Below, one piece after another: positions 1 to 9,600 of a stretch of DNA of 64,000 nt. Positions within the stretch are counted from its first letter, which is position 1. Each line of letters begins with the position of its first letter. Below the pieces are notes generated by a model. The model did no database searches. It was not told the origin of the DNA and saw nothing but the letters and a program-made list of their open reading frames with translations. Origin of the DNA: Longibacter salinarum (GTDB lineage Bacteria > Bacteroidota > Rhodothermia > Rhodothermales > Salinibacteraceae); the NCBI RefSeq assembly GCF_002554795.1, contig NZ_PDEQ01000002.1:682001-746000 (forward strand), given 5' to 3'. The position numbers and the translations under genes are program-made.

Positions 1-309
1 GTCGGCATCCTGCCCCGCCAGGCCCTCATCCGCGCACTGTCAACACACGATGCTGCCGACACGGTTGATTCGATTGCCGAAGAGCCGTGCTTTACGGTCA
101 GTGACGACCAGATGCTCGATACGGTCTTCACCAAGATGAGTCAAGAGCAGTGTTCGACAGTTCCCGTCTTGAATAACGGCGACCTGGTCGGGCTGTTGAC
201 GCTCGAGAATGTGGGCGAGTTGGTGATGGTTGCCTCGGCTATGGAACAGCGAGAGGCGGCGGATGTGCGGAAAAAAATGGCACCGCAGCCGCAGGCCGCA
301 CGCGAATAA
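1..309 (+). CDS. CBS-domain protein, C-terminal fragment
   Basis: This is the last 102 residues of a protein whose start lies before the window; the frame is open from base 1 to a TAA stop. The residues VPVLNNGDLVGLLTLENV are a typical second half of a CBS domain, preceded by a helix and strand (DQMLDTVFTKM) that fit the same fold. CBS pairs bind adenosyl ligands and regulate the protein they are attached to. The tail after the domain is short, charged and probably disordered. In this group of bacteria such a CBS end is common on site-2-protease-type membrane metalloproteases, but no protease residues are in view, so that identity is only a guess. Confidence 0.75.
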   Translation, partial: VGILPRQALIRALSTHDAADTVDSIAEEPCFTVSDDQMLDTVFTKMSQEQCSTVPVLNNGDLVGLLTLENVGELVMVASAMEQREAADVRKKMAPQPQAARE

Positions 310-568
310 CCGGCCTCGCTCGTAGAAAACGGAGGCGAAGCCGATGACAACACCGTTCCTGCGCCGTCGGATCGGTCGGGGTCGAACTGACGCGACTCCG
401 CCGACACGATCGGCTGTATTCCCGCAGTCGCATCAAGACTTTCTTCCGACTTCCCGCATTGTTAACTCGAAGTCACGGTGTGGGCACGCATTTCTGGTTG
501 GTGCCTACTATCTTTCGGATTGGTTTTCCGCCATCGCCCTTCGCTCTCCCGATTAGTCCCTGAGTTTT

Positions 569-1999
569 ATGAATCGTCGCACGAAGATCGTCTGCACGCT
601 TGGCCCTGCCTCGTCCGACTCGGAAACCATAGAGAACCTCATTGAGGCGGGGATGAACGTAGCGCGGATGAACTTCAGCCACGGCAGTCACGATGACCAT
701 GCCGAGCGGATACACACCGTACGGGAGGCGGCTAAGCGACAGGGCAAGACGGTCACTATATTGCAGGACCTGCAGGGACCGAAAATCCGCGTCGGGCAGA
801 TGAAGGACGGGAGCGTAATGCTGGATGAGGGGCAGACGCTCGTGATTACGCCCGATCCGGTCGAGGAGGGGACTGCCGAGCGAGTTCACATCGACTATCC
901 AACGCTCGCCGAAGATGCAGACATCGGCGGACGCATCCTTCTCGATGATGGCCTCCTGGAATTGAAGGTCACCGACATCCAGGGGACCGACCTCATCACA
1001 GAGGTGGTGGAGGGAGGACCGCTACGGTCGCGAAAGGGGGTCAACCTCCCGAATATTCGGACCTCGACCCCGTCACTCACGGAGAAGGACCGGGAGGACC
1101 TCAAGTTTGGGCTCTCGATGGATGTGGATGTCGTGGCCCTCTCATTCGTTCGGGAGCGCTCCGATGTTGAGGAACTGCTCGGCCTCATCGAGGATGCCGG
1201 GAATAACGTAAGCATTGTCGCCAAGATCGAGAAGCCGGAGGCCGTCCGGAATATCGAGGAGATCCTGGAGGTCGTCGACGGCATCATGGTGGCGCGGGGC
1301 GATCTGGGCATAGAAATGCCGATGGAGGAGGTGCCGAGCACGCAGAAGATGCTCATCAGCCGTAGCATGGCGACCGCGCGCCCGGTCATCACGGCGACCC
1401 AGATGCTAGAGAGCATGGTCGACAACCCGCGGCCGACCCGCGCAGAGGCAAGCGATGTGGCGAACGCGGTGCTCGACGGAAGCGACGCGGTGATGTTGTC
1501 AGCGGAAACGGCGGTCGGGACGGATCCCGTTCGCGTCGTTCAGGCGATGACCAAGATTATTCGCCGGGCGGAACGGCATTGGACCGACTTCCGGCAGACG
1601 CTGTCGATGACGCCGGGGCACCTGGAGCGCACCGAGAATGTGACGGAGAGCGTGAGCTTTACAGCCTGTCGGCTCGCTGAGCAGGTCAACGCAGCGGCGA
1701 TCTGCTGCCTGACGAACTCGGGGGCAACTGCCCGCTCGATCGCACGACATCGCCCGAGCATGCCGATCTATGCTTTCACCGACAACCAGCGCGTGGTCGG
1801 GCAGCTCGGGATGCTGTGGGGTACCCAGTCGTTTCACATTCCCTTCCAGCAGGATACGGATCAAGGAATCGCTCGGGTGCACAGCATTCTTCGCGATCAG
1901 GGTCTCGTGGAGCCGGGAAGTCACGTCGTGATCACGGCGGGGATGCCCTTGCCAGCACGAGGCCGCACGAACATGGTGCATGTCAGCCGGGTGCAGTAG
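569..1999 (+). CDS. pyk: Pyruvate kinase
   Basis: Last step of glycolysis: converts phosphoenolpyruvate and ADP to pyruvate and ATP. The 476 residues match the usual length. The start MNRRTKIVCTLGPAS is the standard N-terminal signature. Further on are MNFSHGSHDDH, LQDLQGPKIRVG, the catalytic-lysine segment IVAKIEKPEAV, the metal/substrate segment VARGDLGIEMP and TATQMLESM. A C-terminal alpha/beta domain of about 120 residues follows (ICCLTNSGATARSIARHRPSMPI). It stands alone and is followed by a clear terminator. Its product feeds the pyruvate dehydrogenase encoded near 48-52 kb. Confidence 0.97.
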   Translation: MNRRTKIVCTLGPASSDSETIENLIEAGMNVARMNFSHGSHDDHAERIHTVREAAKRQGKTVTILQDLQGPKIRVGQMKDGSVMLDEGQTLVITPDPVEEGTAERVHIDYPTLAEDADIGGRILLDDGLLELKVTDIQGTDLITEVVEGGPLRSRKGVNLPNIRTSTPSLTEKDREDLKFGLSMDVDVVALSFVRERSDVEELLGLIEDAGNNVSIVAKIEKPEAVRNIEEILEVVDGIMVARGDLGIEMPMEEVPSTQKMLISRSMATARPVITATQMLESMVDNPRPTRAEASDVANAVLDGSDAVMLSAETAVGTDPVRVVQAMTKIIRRAERHWTDFRQTLSMTPGHLERTENVTESVSFTACRLAEQVNAAAICCLTNSGATARSIARHRPSMPIYAFTDNQRVVGQLGMLWGTQSFHIPFQQDTDQGIARVHSILRDQGLVEPGSHVVITAGMPLPARGRTNMVHVSRVQ

Positions 2000-2029
2000 C
2001 GCAATCTCTCATTCGACACGTACGACCGC

Positions 2030-2066
2030 GGGACAGGAGCGCTACGGCGTTCTCCTGTCCCTTTTT
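2030..2066 (+). terminator. Rho-independent terminator of pyk
   Basis: A 10-bp perfect stem (gggacaggag at 2030-2039 pairing with ctcctgtccc at 2052-2061) has a 12-nt loop and is followed by five T. It lies 30 bases after the pyk stop and just before the 3' end of the converging malQ. Confidence 0.85.
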
Positions 2067-2084
2067 AGTCCGAAGGTTTCGATG

Positions 2085-3593
2085 CTATGCGTCCGATTCC
2101 TCCGTTTCGGTTCGTCCGTAGAGCCAGCAGAGCTCGGCCAGCTTGTCGAGGCGGGGGTCCTTGAGTTGATCCTCGGTGCAGCGCCAGCGCCAGTTTTCAC
2201 CCACGTCGCCAGGAGTGTTCATACGAGCGTCCGCACCGAGTTCCAGCACGTCCTGGAGTGGTGTGACGACGCGGTCGGCCGGTGAGCTGAGAAGGGCGCG
2301 GAGCGACCGATCGACCAGGTCTTCACCTCCGGTCGCGAGATAGCGGCGGGCAAAATCTCGCTCGTTTTCCGGCATGTCTCCGTTCCACCATCCGCGGAGC
2401 GTGTTGTTGTCGTGCGTACCCGTGTAGGCGACGACGTTTCGGGGGTAGTTGTGGGGCAGATAGCTGTGGTCTGGCTCCCCTCCAAAAGCAAACTGGATGA
2501 TCGCCATGCCCGGAAATTCGAATTCGTCGCGCAACGCTCGGACGTCATCAGTGATGACGCCAAGATCTTCCGCAACAACGGGAAGGTCCCCGATGGCACG
2601 TTTGAGCGCGTCAAAAATGTCAGAGCCTGGACCGTCGACCCACGTCCCGTTGATCGCCGTTTGCTCTTCGGCTGGAATTTCCCAGTAGGCCTCAAAGCCG
2701 CGGAAGTGGTCGATACGCACGAGATCTACGTTTTGCAAGATCTGCTGGACGCGAGCGATCCACCACTTGAATCCGTTCTCTTGCATGCGGTCCCAGCGAT
2801 ACAGCGGATTTCCCCAGCGCTGTCCCTCGGGAGAAAAGTAGTCCGGCGGGACCCCTGCGACGGAGGTCGGCTGACCGTCATCGTCAAGGTAGAAGAGGTC
2901 CTGGTTTGCCCACGTGTCAGCACTATCGTGAGCAACGTAAATCGGAATGTCGCCGAAGATGCGAATATCTTGCTGCTTGCAATGGTCGTGCAATGCCGAC
3001 CACTGGCGGTCGAAGAGAAACTGCCAGTAGGCGTGCATGCGGATCGCTTCTTGTTGCCGTTCCCGTGCGAGCGACAGGGCGTCGGCGTCCCGGTGGACGA
3101 GGCCCTTCTCCCATTGGTGCCACGGCGCGCCGTCGTGTGTGTCTTTGAGCGCCATGAACAGCGCGAAGTCATCCAGCCAGATTGCGTTCTCCTCCCGAAA
3201 CGTTCGAAATGCGTCGGTATCTCCCTGCTGTTGCCGAAATCGTTGATAGGCGGTTTCCAGGAGGCGCCGCTTTCGTGGAAGCAGTCGTTCGAAGTCGACG
3301 TGGTCCCGGGGGAGTTCGGCGAGAGGAGCCACGTCCGCCTCTGCAAGAATTCCGTCACGCAGGAGCGGCTCGGGGCTAATCAGGAGGGGATTATTCGCGA
3401 ACGTGGAGAGGGCAGAGTACGGAGAGGCACCGTGACCCACGGGGCCAAGCGGCAGGATCTGCCAGATTCGCTGATTCGTTTCTGCGAGTCGGTCGACGAA
3501 TCGGTGGGCGGATGTGCCGAGGTCGCCGATACCGTATGGGCCGGGAAGGGAAGTGACGTGCAAGAGGATTCCGCTGACGCGTCGCGAGTCCAC
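2085..3593 (-). CDS. malQ: 4-alpha-glucanotransferase (amylomaltase, GH77)
   Basis: Transfers alpha-1,4-glucan segments between maltodextrins in glycogen and maltodextrin metabolism. The 502 residues match the short bacterial/Thermus-type amylomaltases without N-terminal extensions. The start is GTG (protein begins MDSRRVSGILLHVTSLPG), right where the family begins. The three GH77 catalytic acids are visible: Asp295 in VRIDHFRGFEAYW, Glu342 in VVAEDLGVIT and Asp395 in YTGTHDNNTL. It converges on pyk and is transcribed on its own. The branching enzyme at the far end of the window acts on the same polymers. Confidence 0.97.
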   Translation of the reverse strand: MDSRRVSGILLHVTSLPGPYGIGDLGTSAHRFVDRLAETNQRIWQILPLGPVGHGASPYSALSTFANNPLLISPEPLLRDGILAEADVAPLAELPRDHVDFERLLPRKRRLLETAYQRFRQQQGDTDAFRTFREENAIWLDDFALFMALKDTHDGAPWHQWEKGLVHRDADALSLARERQQEAIRMHAYWQFLFDRQWSALHDHCKQQDIRIFGDIPIYVAHDSADTWANQDLFYLDDDGQPTSVAGVPPDYFSPEGQRWGNPLYRWDRMQENGFKWWIARVQQILQNVDLVRIDHFRGFEAYWEIPAEEQTAINGTWVDGPGSDIFDALKRAIGDLPVVAEDLGVITDDVRALRDEFEFPGMAIIQFAFGGEPDHSYLPHNYPRNVVAYTGTHDNNTLRGWWNGDMPENERDFARRYLATGGEDLVDRSLRALLSSPADRVVTPLQDVLELGADARMNTPGDVGENWRWRCTEDQLKDPRLDKLAELCWLYGRTETEESDA

Positions 3594-3747
3594 GGTGGAT
3601 GGAAGTTAGGTGAGCAAATCGGTGAATGAGCAGGATGCAGACTGGACGCTCGAATCCGCATGCCGAACCGTCGCGGGTCTTGCGCACACGGGATACCGGG
3701 AAATTGGATGTAGAAGCAACGGTGCGCTAGCTGGACGAGCCGGACCG

Positions 3748-5586
3748 CTACTCGTCGGCCCAGGTGCTATGCGCGTCGTCGGGAAGTTGGGGCCTCTCGT
3801 CGGCAGAAAGCCGCGTATCTGCGGAGCCCGTTGCGGCGCGGATACGGTTTTCGTAGAGGGTGTGGAACTGGTCATCTAATTGGTCGAGTGCCTTATCGGC
3901 CGTATTCTCGGGAACGTCGATGACCTCCGGATACGCAAAGCTAGCGGCTCCGGCCGTGTCCACGAAAAAGGACTTCAAGCCCAGTCGTCGTTGAAAGACC
4001 GATGCTCGGGTATAGAAGACGTGATGCTTTTCCGTCGGGAGGATCCAGATGTAGCGGCCAATGACCCCGCGGCGAACATACAGAGCCTCGTCATCGACGG
4101 CGTATCCATGATGGGTGTACTGGAGGTAGGCCCAGAGCAGAAGAAGCGGAGTGAGTGCATACGCCCAGTAGGGTAGCGCCACGCCCATTGGCGCCAGCCA
4201 GTCGGGCGGCCAAAAGTAAGCAGCCGGCACCACGATCACGCTGAGTCCTACGAGATAACGAACGAACGACCGGCGAATCGTGAGTGGGGACACGCGCTCG
4301 AACGGTTCCTGCAGGTCGAAATCGCGAACTCGTTTGCCGATCTGGCGCACCTGGTCGAGTTGAGCGAACGGGACGATCACGCGATGTCCCTGCTCGTCGA
4401 CGTTGAGTCCGATGGTTTGCGCTTCGAGGGCAAACCACCCGAACGCTTCCATCAGCGGGTTGGTGTGCAGAATGAGTGCCTGCACCTTCTTGAGTGGAAT
4501 CGTGCCCTCGGTCACGGTAAAGAGGCCATGCCGCTTGCGGAGTTTGTCTCCCTCGAGCCACAGATGAAAGCCGTAGTACCGATTGAGGTTAATTGCAATA
4601 CCCGTCAGCCAGCCAAACAGAGCGGCGAACATCACGGTCATAACCGCTGCAAAAAACGGGGATGCGTACACGGCATCAACGATCGCCTGAAATTGGGATC
4701 GCGACGCCAGAACGTAATTGAGAAGCGTATCTGGCTCGAAGAACTGAAAGACGGAGAAGACAACCGCGATGTAGATCAGCGAGAACCGAAACATTCCGCT
4801 AAGCAAAACGCGTTGCAGCGGCATCTGAAACAGGATCTCTGCTTCATCGCTTATCTCTTCGGCGGCAACTTCGCCCGCTCCGTCCTCTGTATCGATGTCG
4901 GGCGTCACCATCGGCGCCGTTTCCCCGACGGTTTCCCGCTGAAAGGAGCGGATCGCGTGTCGGATGCGGTGGGCCTCCTTGAGGCTCACATACTCAAGTA
5001 CGCCTTCCGTACCCGAACTGCCGGCGGTTTCGATCTTCACTTTCGCGATATCCGCAATTCGAGCGAGGAGGTTCTGCTCGATTTGCACATTTTGAACGCG
5101 TTCGATCGGGATGCTTCGATGTTGCCGGTTGAAGACCCCGCTTTGAATGATGATTTGCTTCTCGGTCAGCCGGTAGCTAAACCGGTAGTATTGCAGGAGA
5201 ATCGACGGTAGCGCGATAAGTCCAAAGGCCGCCGTCATGAATAGATAAAAGACGTTCTCCGAGCTGGGGTTCATCAGCACGGGGAGCAGAAGCAGCACGA
5301 GGGCCGGGAGACTGGCCAGGAACCGTTGCAGAAGCGTGAGAGGATGCAGGCGCTGAGGTTCCTGCAGCGCGCCGAGGGTGGCGGGCTCCCTACCATCCGA
5401 GTCGTCTGCATCGCCCGCATCGTTGGCTTCCTCAATCGATGCAGACGCCGATTCGTCGGGGCGGTCGTCGATGGCGTCCCTGCTGGACGTTTGAGGATCG
5501 CGCTCTGTATCCGACGACAGATGGTCAGGTGGGTCGGCAGCGTCCGAGGAGGACGGATTCGGACCGTTCGAAGGGGGCGAAGACAT
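3748..5586 (-). CDS. Membrane protein with repeated bacterial PH (bPH2/DUF304) domains, YdbT-like
   Basis: A 612-residue membrane protein. Residues 1-75 are acidic and disordered. Paired membrane segments follow at about 87-132, 260-345 and 430-485, each followed by a bPH2 domain. The first is clearest: RFSYRLTEKQIIIQSGVFNRQHRSIPIERVQNVQI. The same ITEx...IPLKKVQ pattern recurs at GTIPLKKVQALIL, and a third copy begins near YAVDDEALYVRRG. This triple layout matches the Bacillus YdbT family. YdbS/YdbT-type pairs are linked to resistance to foreign peptides in Firmicutes; the role here is unknown. The smaller PH protein lies 76 bases upstream on the same strand, so the two are probably one operon. 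Confidence 0.88.
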   Translation of the reverse strand: MSSPPSNGPNPSSSDAADPPDHLSSDTERDPQTSSRDAIDDRPDESASASIEEANDAGDADDSDGREPATLGALQEPQRLHPLTLLQRFLASLPALVLLLLPVLMNPSSENVFYLFMTAAFGLIALPSILLQYYRFSYRLTEKQIIIQSGVFNRQHRSIPIERVQNVQIEQNLLARIADIAKVKIETAGSSGTEGVLEYVSLKEAHRIRHAIRSFQRETVGETAPMVTPDIDTEDGAGEVAAEEISDEAEILFQMPLQRVLLSGMFRFSLIYIAVVFSVFQFFEPDTLLNYVLASRSQFQAIVDAVYASPFFAAVMTVMFAALFGWLTGIAINLNRYYGFHLWLEGDKLRKRHGLFTVTEGTIPLKKVQALILHTNPLMEAFGWFALEAQTIGLNVDEQGHRVIVPFAQLDQVRQIGKRVRDFDLQEPFERVSPLTIRRSFVRYLVGLSVIVVPAAYFWPPDWLAPMGVALPYWAYALTPLLLLWAYLQYTHHGYAVDDEALYVRRGVIGRYIWILPTEKHHVFYTRASVFQRRLGLKSFFVDTAGAASFAYPEVIDVPENTADKALDQLDDQFHTLYENRIRAATGSADTRLSADERPQLPDDAHSTWADE

Positions 5587-5662
5587 GACAGCAGTGCGGC
5601 ACAGGGATTGGAACGTATCGGCGGCCTAAAACCGCCGGTGCAGGGGTCGAACCGGATTCTGT

Positions 5663-6187
5663 CTAGACCGGATCTTCCATAAGTGGGTCTTCCAGAATGA
5701 ACTGCTTCACGCGATCCCGGATGCGTTCGGCCTCCTTTAGGTTCAACCCCGGGATGACGACGTCGCTCGATCGCGACCCTGCTGTGTGGACAACGAGACG
5801 CCCAAGCGAAAACTCACGCTCCAGAAGATCCTGCGACACGTCGAGGTGCTGGATACGACGGAGCGGAACGACGGTCCGCACATGGTTCAGCACGCCATGT
5901 TCGATGTAAATCTCTTCCGACCGAATTGAGAACCCCCAGGATCGATACAGCAGGCGCGGCCAGAAAAGGGCATACGCCGTGCCGAGGACGACGACAATGC
6001 CCGTGAGCGTTCCGAATGGAAGAGCGCTCGTGCCGAAGAGATGCGCGAGATCGTAGAAGAAAACCGCAAAGGATACGAAGGCAACAAAAACACCTCGCTT
6101 GATCGCCCAGACCGTTCGCATCGAGGGTTCGAGCGACCGAAGGTTGTCGGAAGATGTTGTCTCAGGGGGCGGCGAGTCAGTCTCCAT
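5663..6187 (-). CDS. Small PH-domain membrane protein, YdbS-like
   Basis: 174 residues from the ATG at 6187, giving MRTVWAIKRGVF soon after a short disordered head. An upstream in-frame Met would add about 49 residues of Arg/Pro-rich sequence with no family character, so I reject it. Two membrane helices (about residues 28-72) are followed by one bPH2 domain: YRSWGFSIRSEEIYIEHGV, then VVPLRRIQHLDVSQDLLER and VIPGLNLKEAERIRDRV. It is the first gene of a two-gene unit with the larger PH protein; YdbS and YdbT occur as such pairs. Confidence 0.88.
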   Translation of the reverse strand: METDSPPPETTSSDNLRSLEPSMRTVWAIKRGVFVAFVSFAVFFYDLAHLFGTSALPFGTLTGIVVVLGTAYALFWPRLLYRSWGFSIRSEEIYIEHGVLNHVRTVVPLRRIQHLDVSQDLLEREFSLGRLVVHTAGSRSSDVVIPGLNLKEAERIRDRVKQFILEDPLMEDPV

Positions 6188-6658
6188 TCGATGGACTGAG
6201 ATGGGAAGGCAACAGTGCGGTTGTTGAAAACGACGACCGCGCAGAGGTTTCCCTGTTGGTGATGGAGACCAACTTCTACGTAGCGGTCTACTTCCGGGTG
6301 GCCTGCCGGAATCGATGGGACGCTCAGTCAACAACTCATAATTAGAATATTGTGTGAGTCGGCGCGATCGGTGACAGTTTCGCGAAAGAAATACCGTATG
6401 AGTTTACACAGGGACGTTTACGTACTTGGATGCAACCAGAATTCACAACTGGAGTATTTAACATTATCCAAAGGAGCACGCGGCGTTGTCGCGTCTTCCG
6501 TGTACTTTCGTCACCATATATCGCTTCTTCGATATCCGTTTCGATATTTTTGGGTGCGATCTGCCCTGTCTCTTCTCCTTTCGTTCGCCACAAGCCAATA
6601 TTTGTGGGAAGTGGATCTACGCGTCCGGCCCGATCACGTGTTAAGTTAGCGTTCGCTC
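6188..6658. promoter_or_regulatory. Divergent intergenic region between PH operon and histidine kinase
   Basis: 471 bases without a convincing gene, clearly richer in A+T than its surroundings from about 6340 on. It must carry promoters for both directions. On the plus strand TATTTTTG at 6545-6552 is an exact match to the Bacteroidetes -7 element TAnnTTTG, but no TTG is found at the right distance upstream. Confidence 0.45.
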
Positions 6659-9600
6659 ATGCCCATTGCCCGAGGCTACATTGCTGCAAGCGTTCGTGGG
6701 GTCATCACGTTGGTGGCCCTGCTGATTGTCCTGCAGCCAGCGAACACGAACGCGTTTGAAAGAGAGGGGCAACGTGTGGCACCGTCGGATCGTGATGCTA
6801 CCATCGAGGCAGCGTCCCTCGATTCGGCGGCTTCCGCGGATGAAGCACCATCGTCGCACCAGATCCCGGGGTATCCGCTTTTTCGGAACTACGTACCGGA
6901 TGACTACGGCCCGGATCTGCCCAGCCAGAACTGGGCGATCACCCAAGATGATCGCGGCATTATATACGTCGGTAACCCCGCGGGCGTGTTGTCGTATGAT
7001 GGCGCGAACTGGCGTCTCATCCCGACGGACGACCGAACGCTCGTACGGACCGTCTTCCGCGGCACCGACGGTCGGATCTACGTGGGCGCGTACGGAGAGG
7101 TTGGCTACCTTGCCCCTGACGCGGCGGGGCAGATGCAATTCGTCTCGCTGGAAGGGGAGATTCCCCCGTTACTACGGGACTTTGGTCATACCGCAAGCGG
7201 CGTTTCCGTCAGCAACGGCGTGTACTTCCAGACGCGTAACGCCATTTACCGATGGGATGGCGAAGAGATGGATGTGTGGACAACATCCGATGGATCACGC
7301 TTCTTCCGCGTATTCGCCGTGCGTGATACCGTATATGTGTCACGCGAGTCCGTTGGCCTGCACCGCATCGTGGATGAACGTCTCGAACCGGTGCCAGGAG
7401 GAACGGCCTTCTCTGGCACGAGCGTCACGGCTATTCTTCCTTACGGGAATGACGACCTCCTCATAGGAACGGTCGACAGTAAGCTGTATCTGCGCCGAAA
7501 CGGCGAAATTGAGCGATTTCCGACTGAGATCGACCGCTTTCTGACCGCGAACGAACTGTACACGGCCGCCGCCCTTCCCGATGGCTCTTATGCCTTCGCA
7601 ACGCTCTGGGGGGGCGTGGTCATTACCGATCCCGCTGGACGTACGCGTCGCATCCTGGATAAACGAGCAGGGTTAATCGGCGACGATGTGCGGGCGCTGT
7701 TCGTGGATCAGCAGGACGGCCTCTGGATGGCGTACGAGAGTGGAATTGCTCGCGCAGAGATCACGCTTCCCATCAGCATGTTCGACGACCGAACGGGGCT
7801 GGATGGCGTTGCCATGTCCATTGTTCGGCACGACGACGCGTTGCACGTAGGGACGACGTCTGGCGTTTTCCGTCTGTCTCGACAGGAGACGGACGACGGC
7901 TCCTTGCGCCCCGTATTCCAGCGGGTGAGTTCGCTTCGTGCGCAGGCATTTTCGCTGTTGTCGCATCGGAGTGGTTTGCTCGCAGCAACGGACCGTGGCG
8001 TATTCTTGCTGGCCGACGGACAAGCTCGTTCCGTGGCGGAAAGCCAGACAGCGTACGGCCTACACGCGTCGCGTCATACGGACGGCCTCGTGTACGTCGG
8101 GTATATTGACGGCGTTGGAACGATGCAGTACCAGAGCGGGCAATGGAAGAGCCAGTCGTCGATCCCGGGTCTCGATCGAGGCATTTTCTTTCTTGAAGAG
8201 GATGCGAGGGGAGACCTCTGGGCGGCCTCGGCCTACGGTGGGTTGTGGAATGTGTCGACGTCAGACGGGCTCCAGAATCAACCGATGGTCACCGAAATCG
8301 CATCGGAAGGTCAGCATCCGCAGCACGTTTTCCGGATGGCCTACGTGCCGAACGAGGGCCTCCACATCGTATCGCGAAGCGGTGTGACGCGCCCGGTCCG
8401 GGATGAGATGGGGCACATTTCACTCGAACCCGACACGAGCATTGCGTCACGGCTACCGTCGAGCGCTGGTCGTGTGCTGAGTTTGACGGCCGCCCCGGAT
8501 GGCGATCTCTGGGTGACGGCCGAGTCCGACACCTACTGGCTCGACCGAGAGGACGAGTCGGAGACATCGCTCCGGATGCCCTTTGCGTACATGCCGGAGT
8601 TCAATGCGTATGCATCTCTCGCGGAATCCGCGGGTCGCTTCTGGGTAGTCGGCGAGGAGGGAGTCGTTTCGCATTGTCCCGTCGACGTTCCCAGAAAAGA
8701 CAATGCGGTTCGCACACTAATTCGAAGTGTATCGCTCATTCGAACCGACTCCGTCCTGTTCGGGGGAACGGAACCGCTCGATATAGAACCGATGAGTCGG
8801 GTTGGTTCGGTAGGCCTGACGGGCGCACGTCCTGGGTTGTCCGACGATGAGCAGCAAACTGGGCTGGTTAGCGATGCAAAGCTGGATCTGCCGTCACTCG
8901 AAGAGGTACCTGGCGGCGAAGGGGCGTCGCCGAAGATGGGCATGCTCGCCAGCGTAAAACCGACCCGATCGACACAGACTCCTGCTGTCGGGGACAGCGA
9001 TCTTCAAACTCAGCCGGAGCAGCTAGCACCCGGCACGAGTGAAACCATCAAATCTGTGGTTGATGAGGAGACGGACGGTGGGTCTGATCGGAGTCTGACG
9101 CAGATTCCATACTCGGACAATGCCGTACGCGTCGAATTTGCTGCACCGGGATACGGGCACGAGGAAAGCGTGGAGTATCAGTACCGACTGGACGGGTTTG
9201 ATGCGGACTGGTCGGCGTGGACGAGCGAAACGAAGAAGGAATATACGAACCTTCCTCCCGGTCGGTATCAGTTCGATGTGAGAGCGCGGAATCCGAGGGT
9301 ATGGACAGCGTCCACGGCCCGCTTCGCATTCGAGGTGCTTCCACCGTGGTATCGAACCATCTGGGCGTATGCAGCCTACGCTTTCCTCATGGGCGGCCTC
9401 GTCTTTGGCGTTGTTCAGTGGCGATCCGCGCAGCTCGAACGGCGTGCGATGGCGCTAGAGCGTGTGATCGAGCGGCGCACGGCGGAGGTGAAGGAGCAGG
9501 CTCGACAGCTGGAGGTGTACAACACGGAGCTGGTCCGAAGCAACGAGGTCCTCCAGGAAACGGTGGAGGAGAAGTCGAAGCTTCTGGGCGTTGCAGCGCA

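Noticed and set aside
344-556. Short open frame between the CBS protein and pyk
   Set aside because: Arg-rich product without strand/helix pattern; the region is better read as pyk leader.
2412-3629. A 405-residue open frame antisense to malQ
   Set aside because: The minus-strand frame has all amylomaltase motifs. The plus-strand product is Arg/Val-rich without domains.
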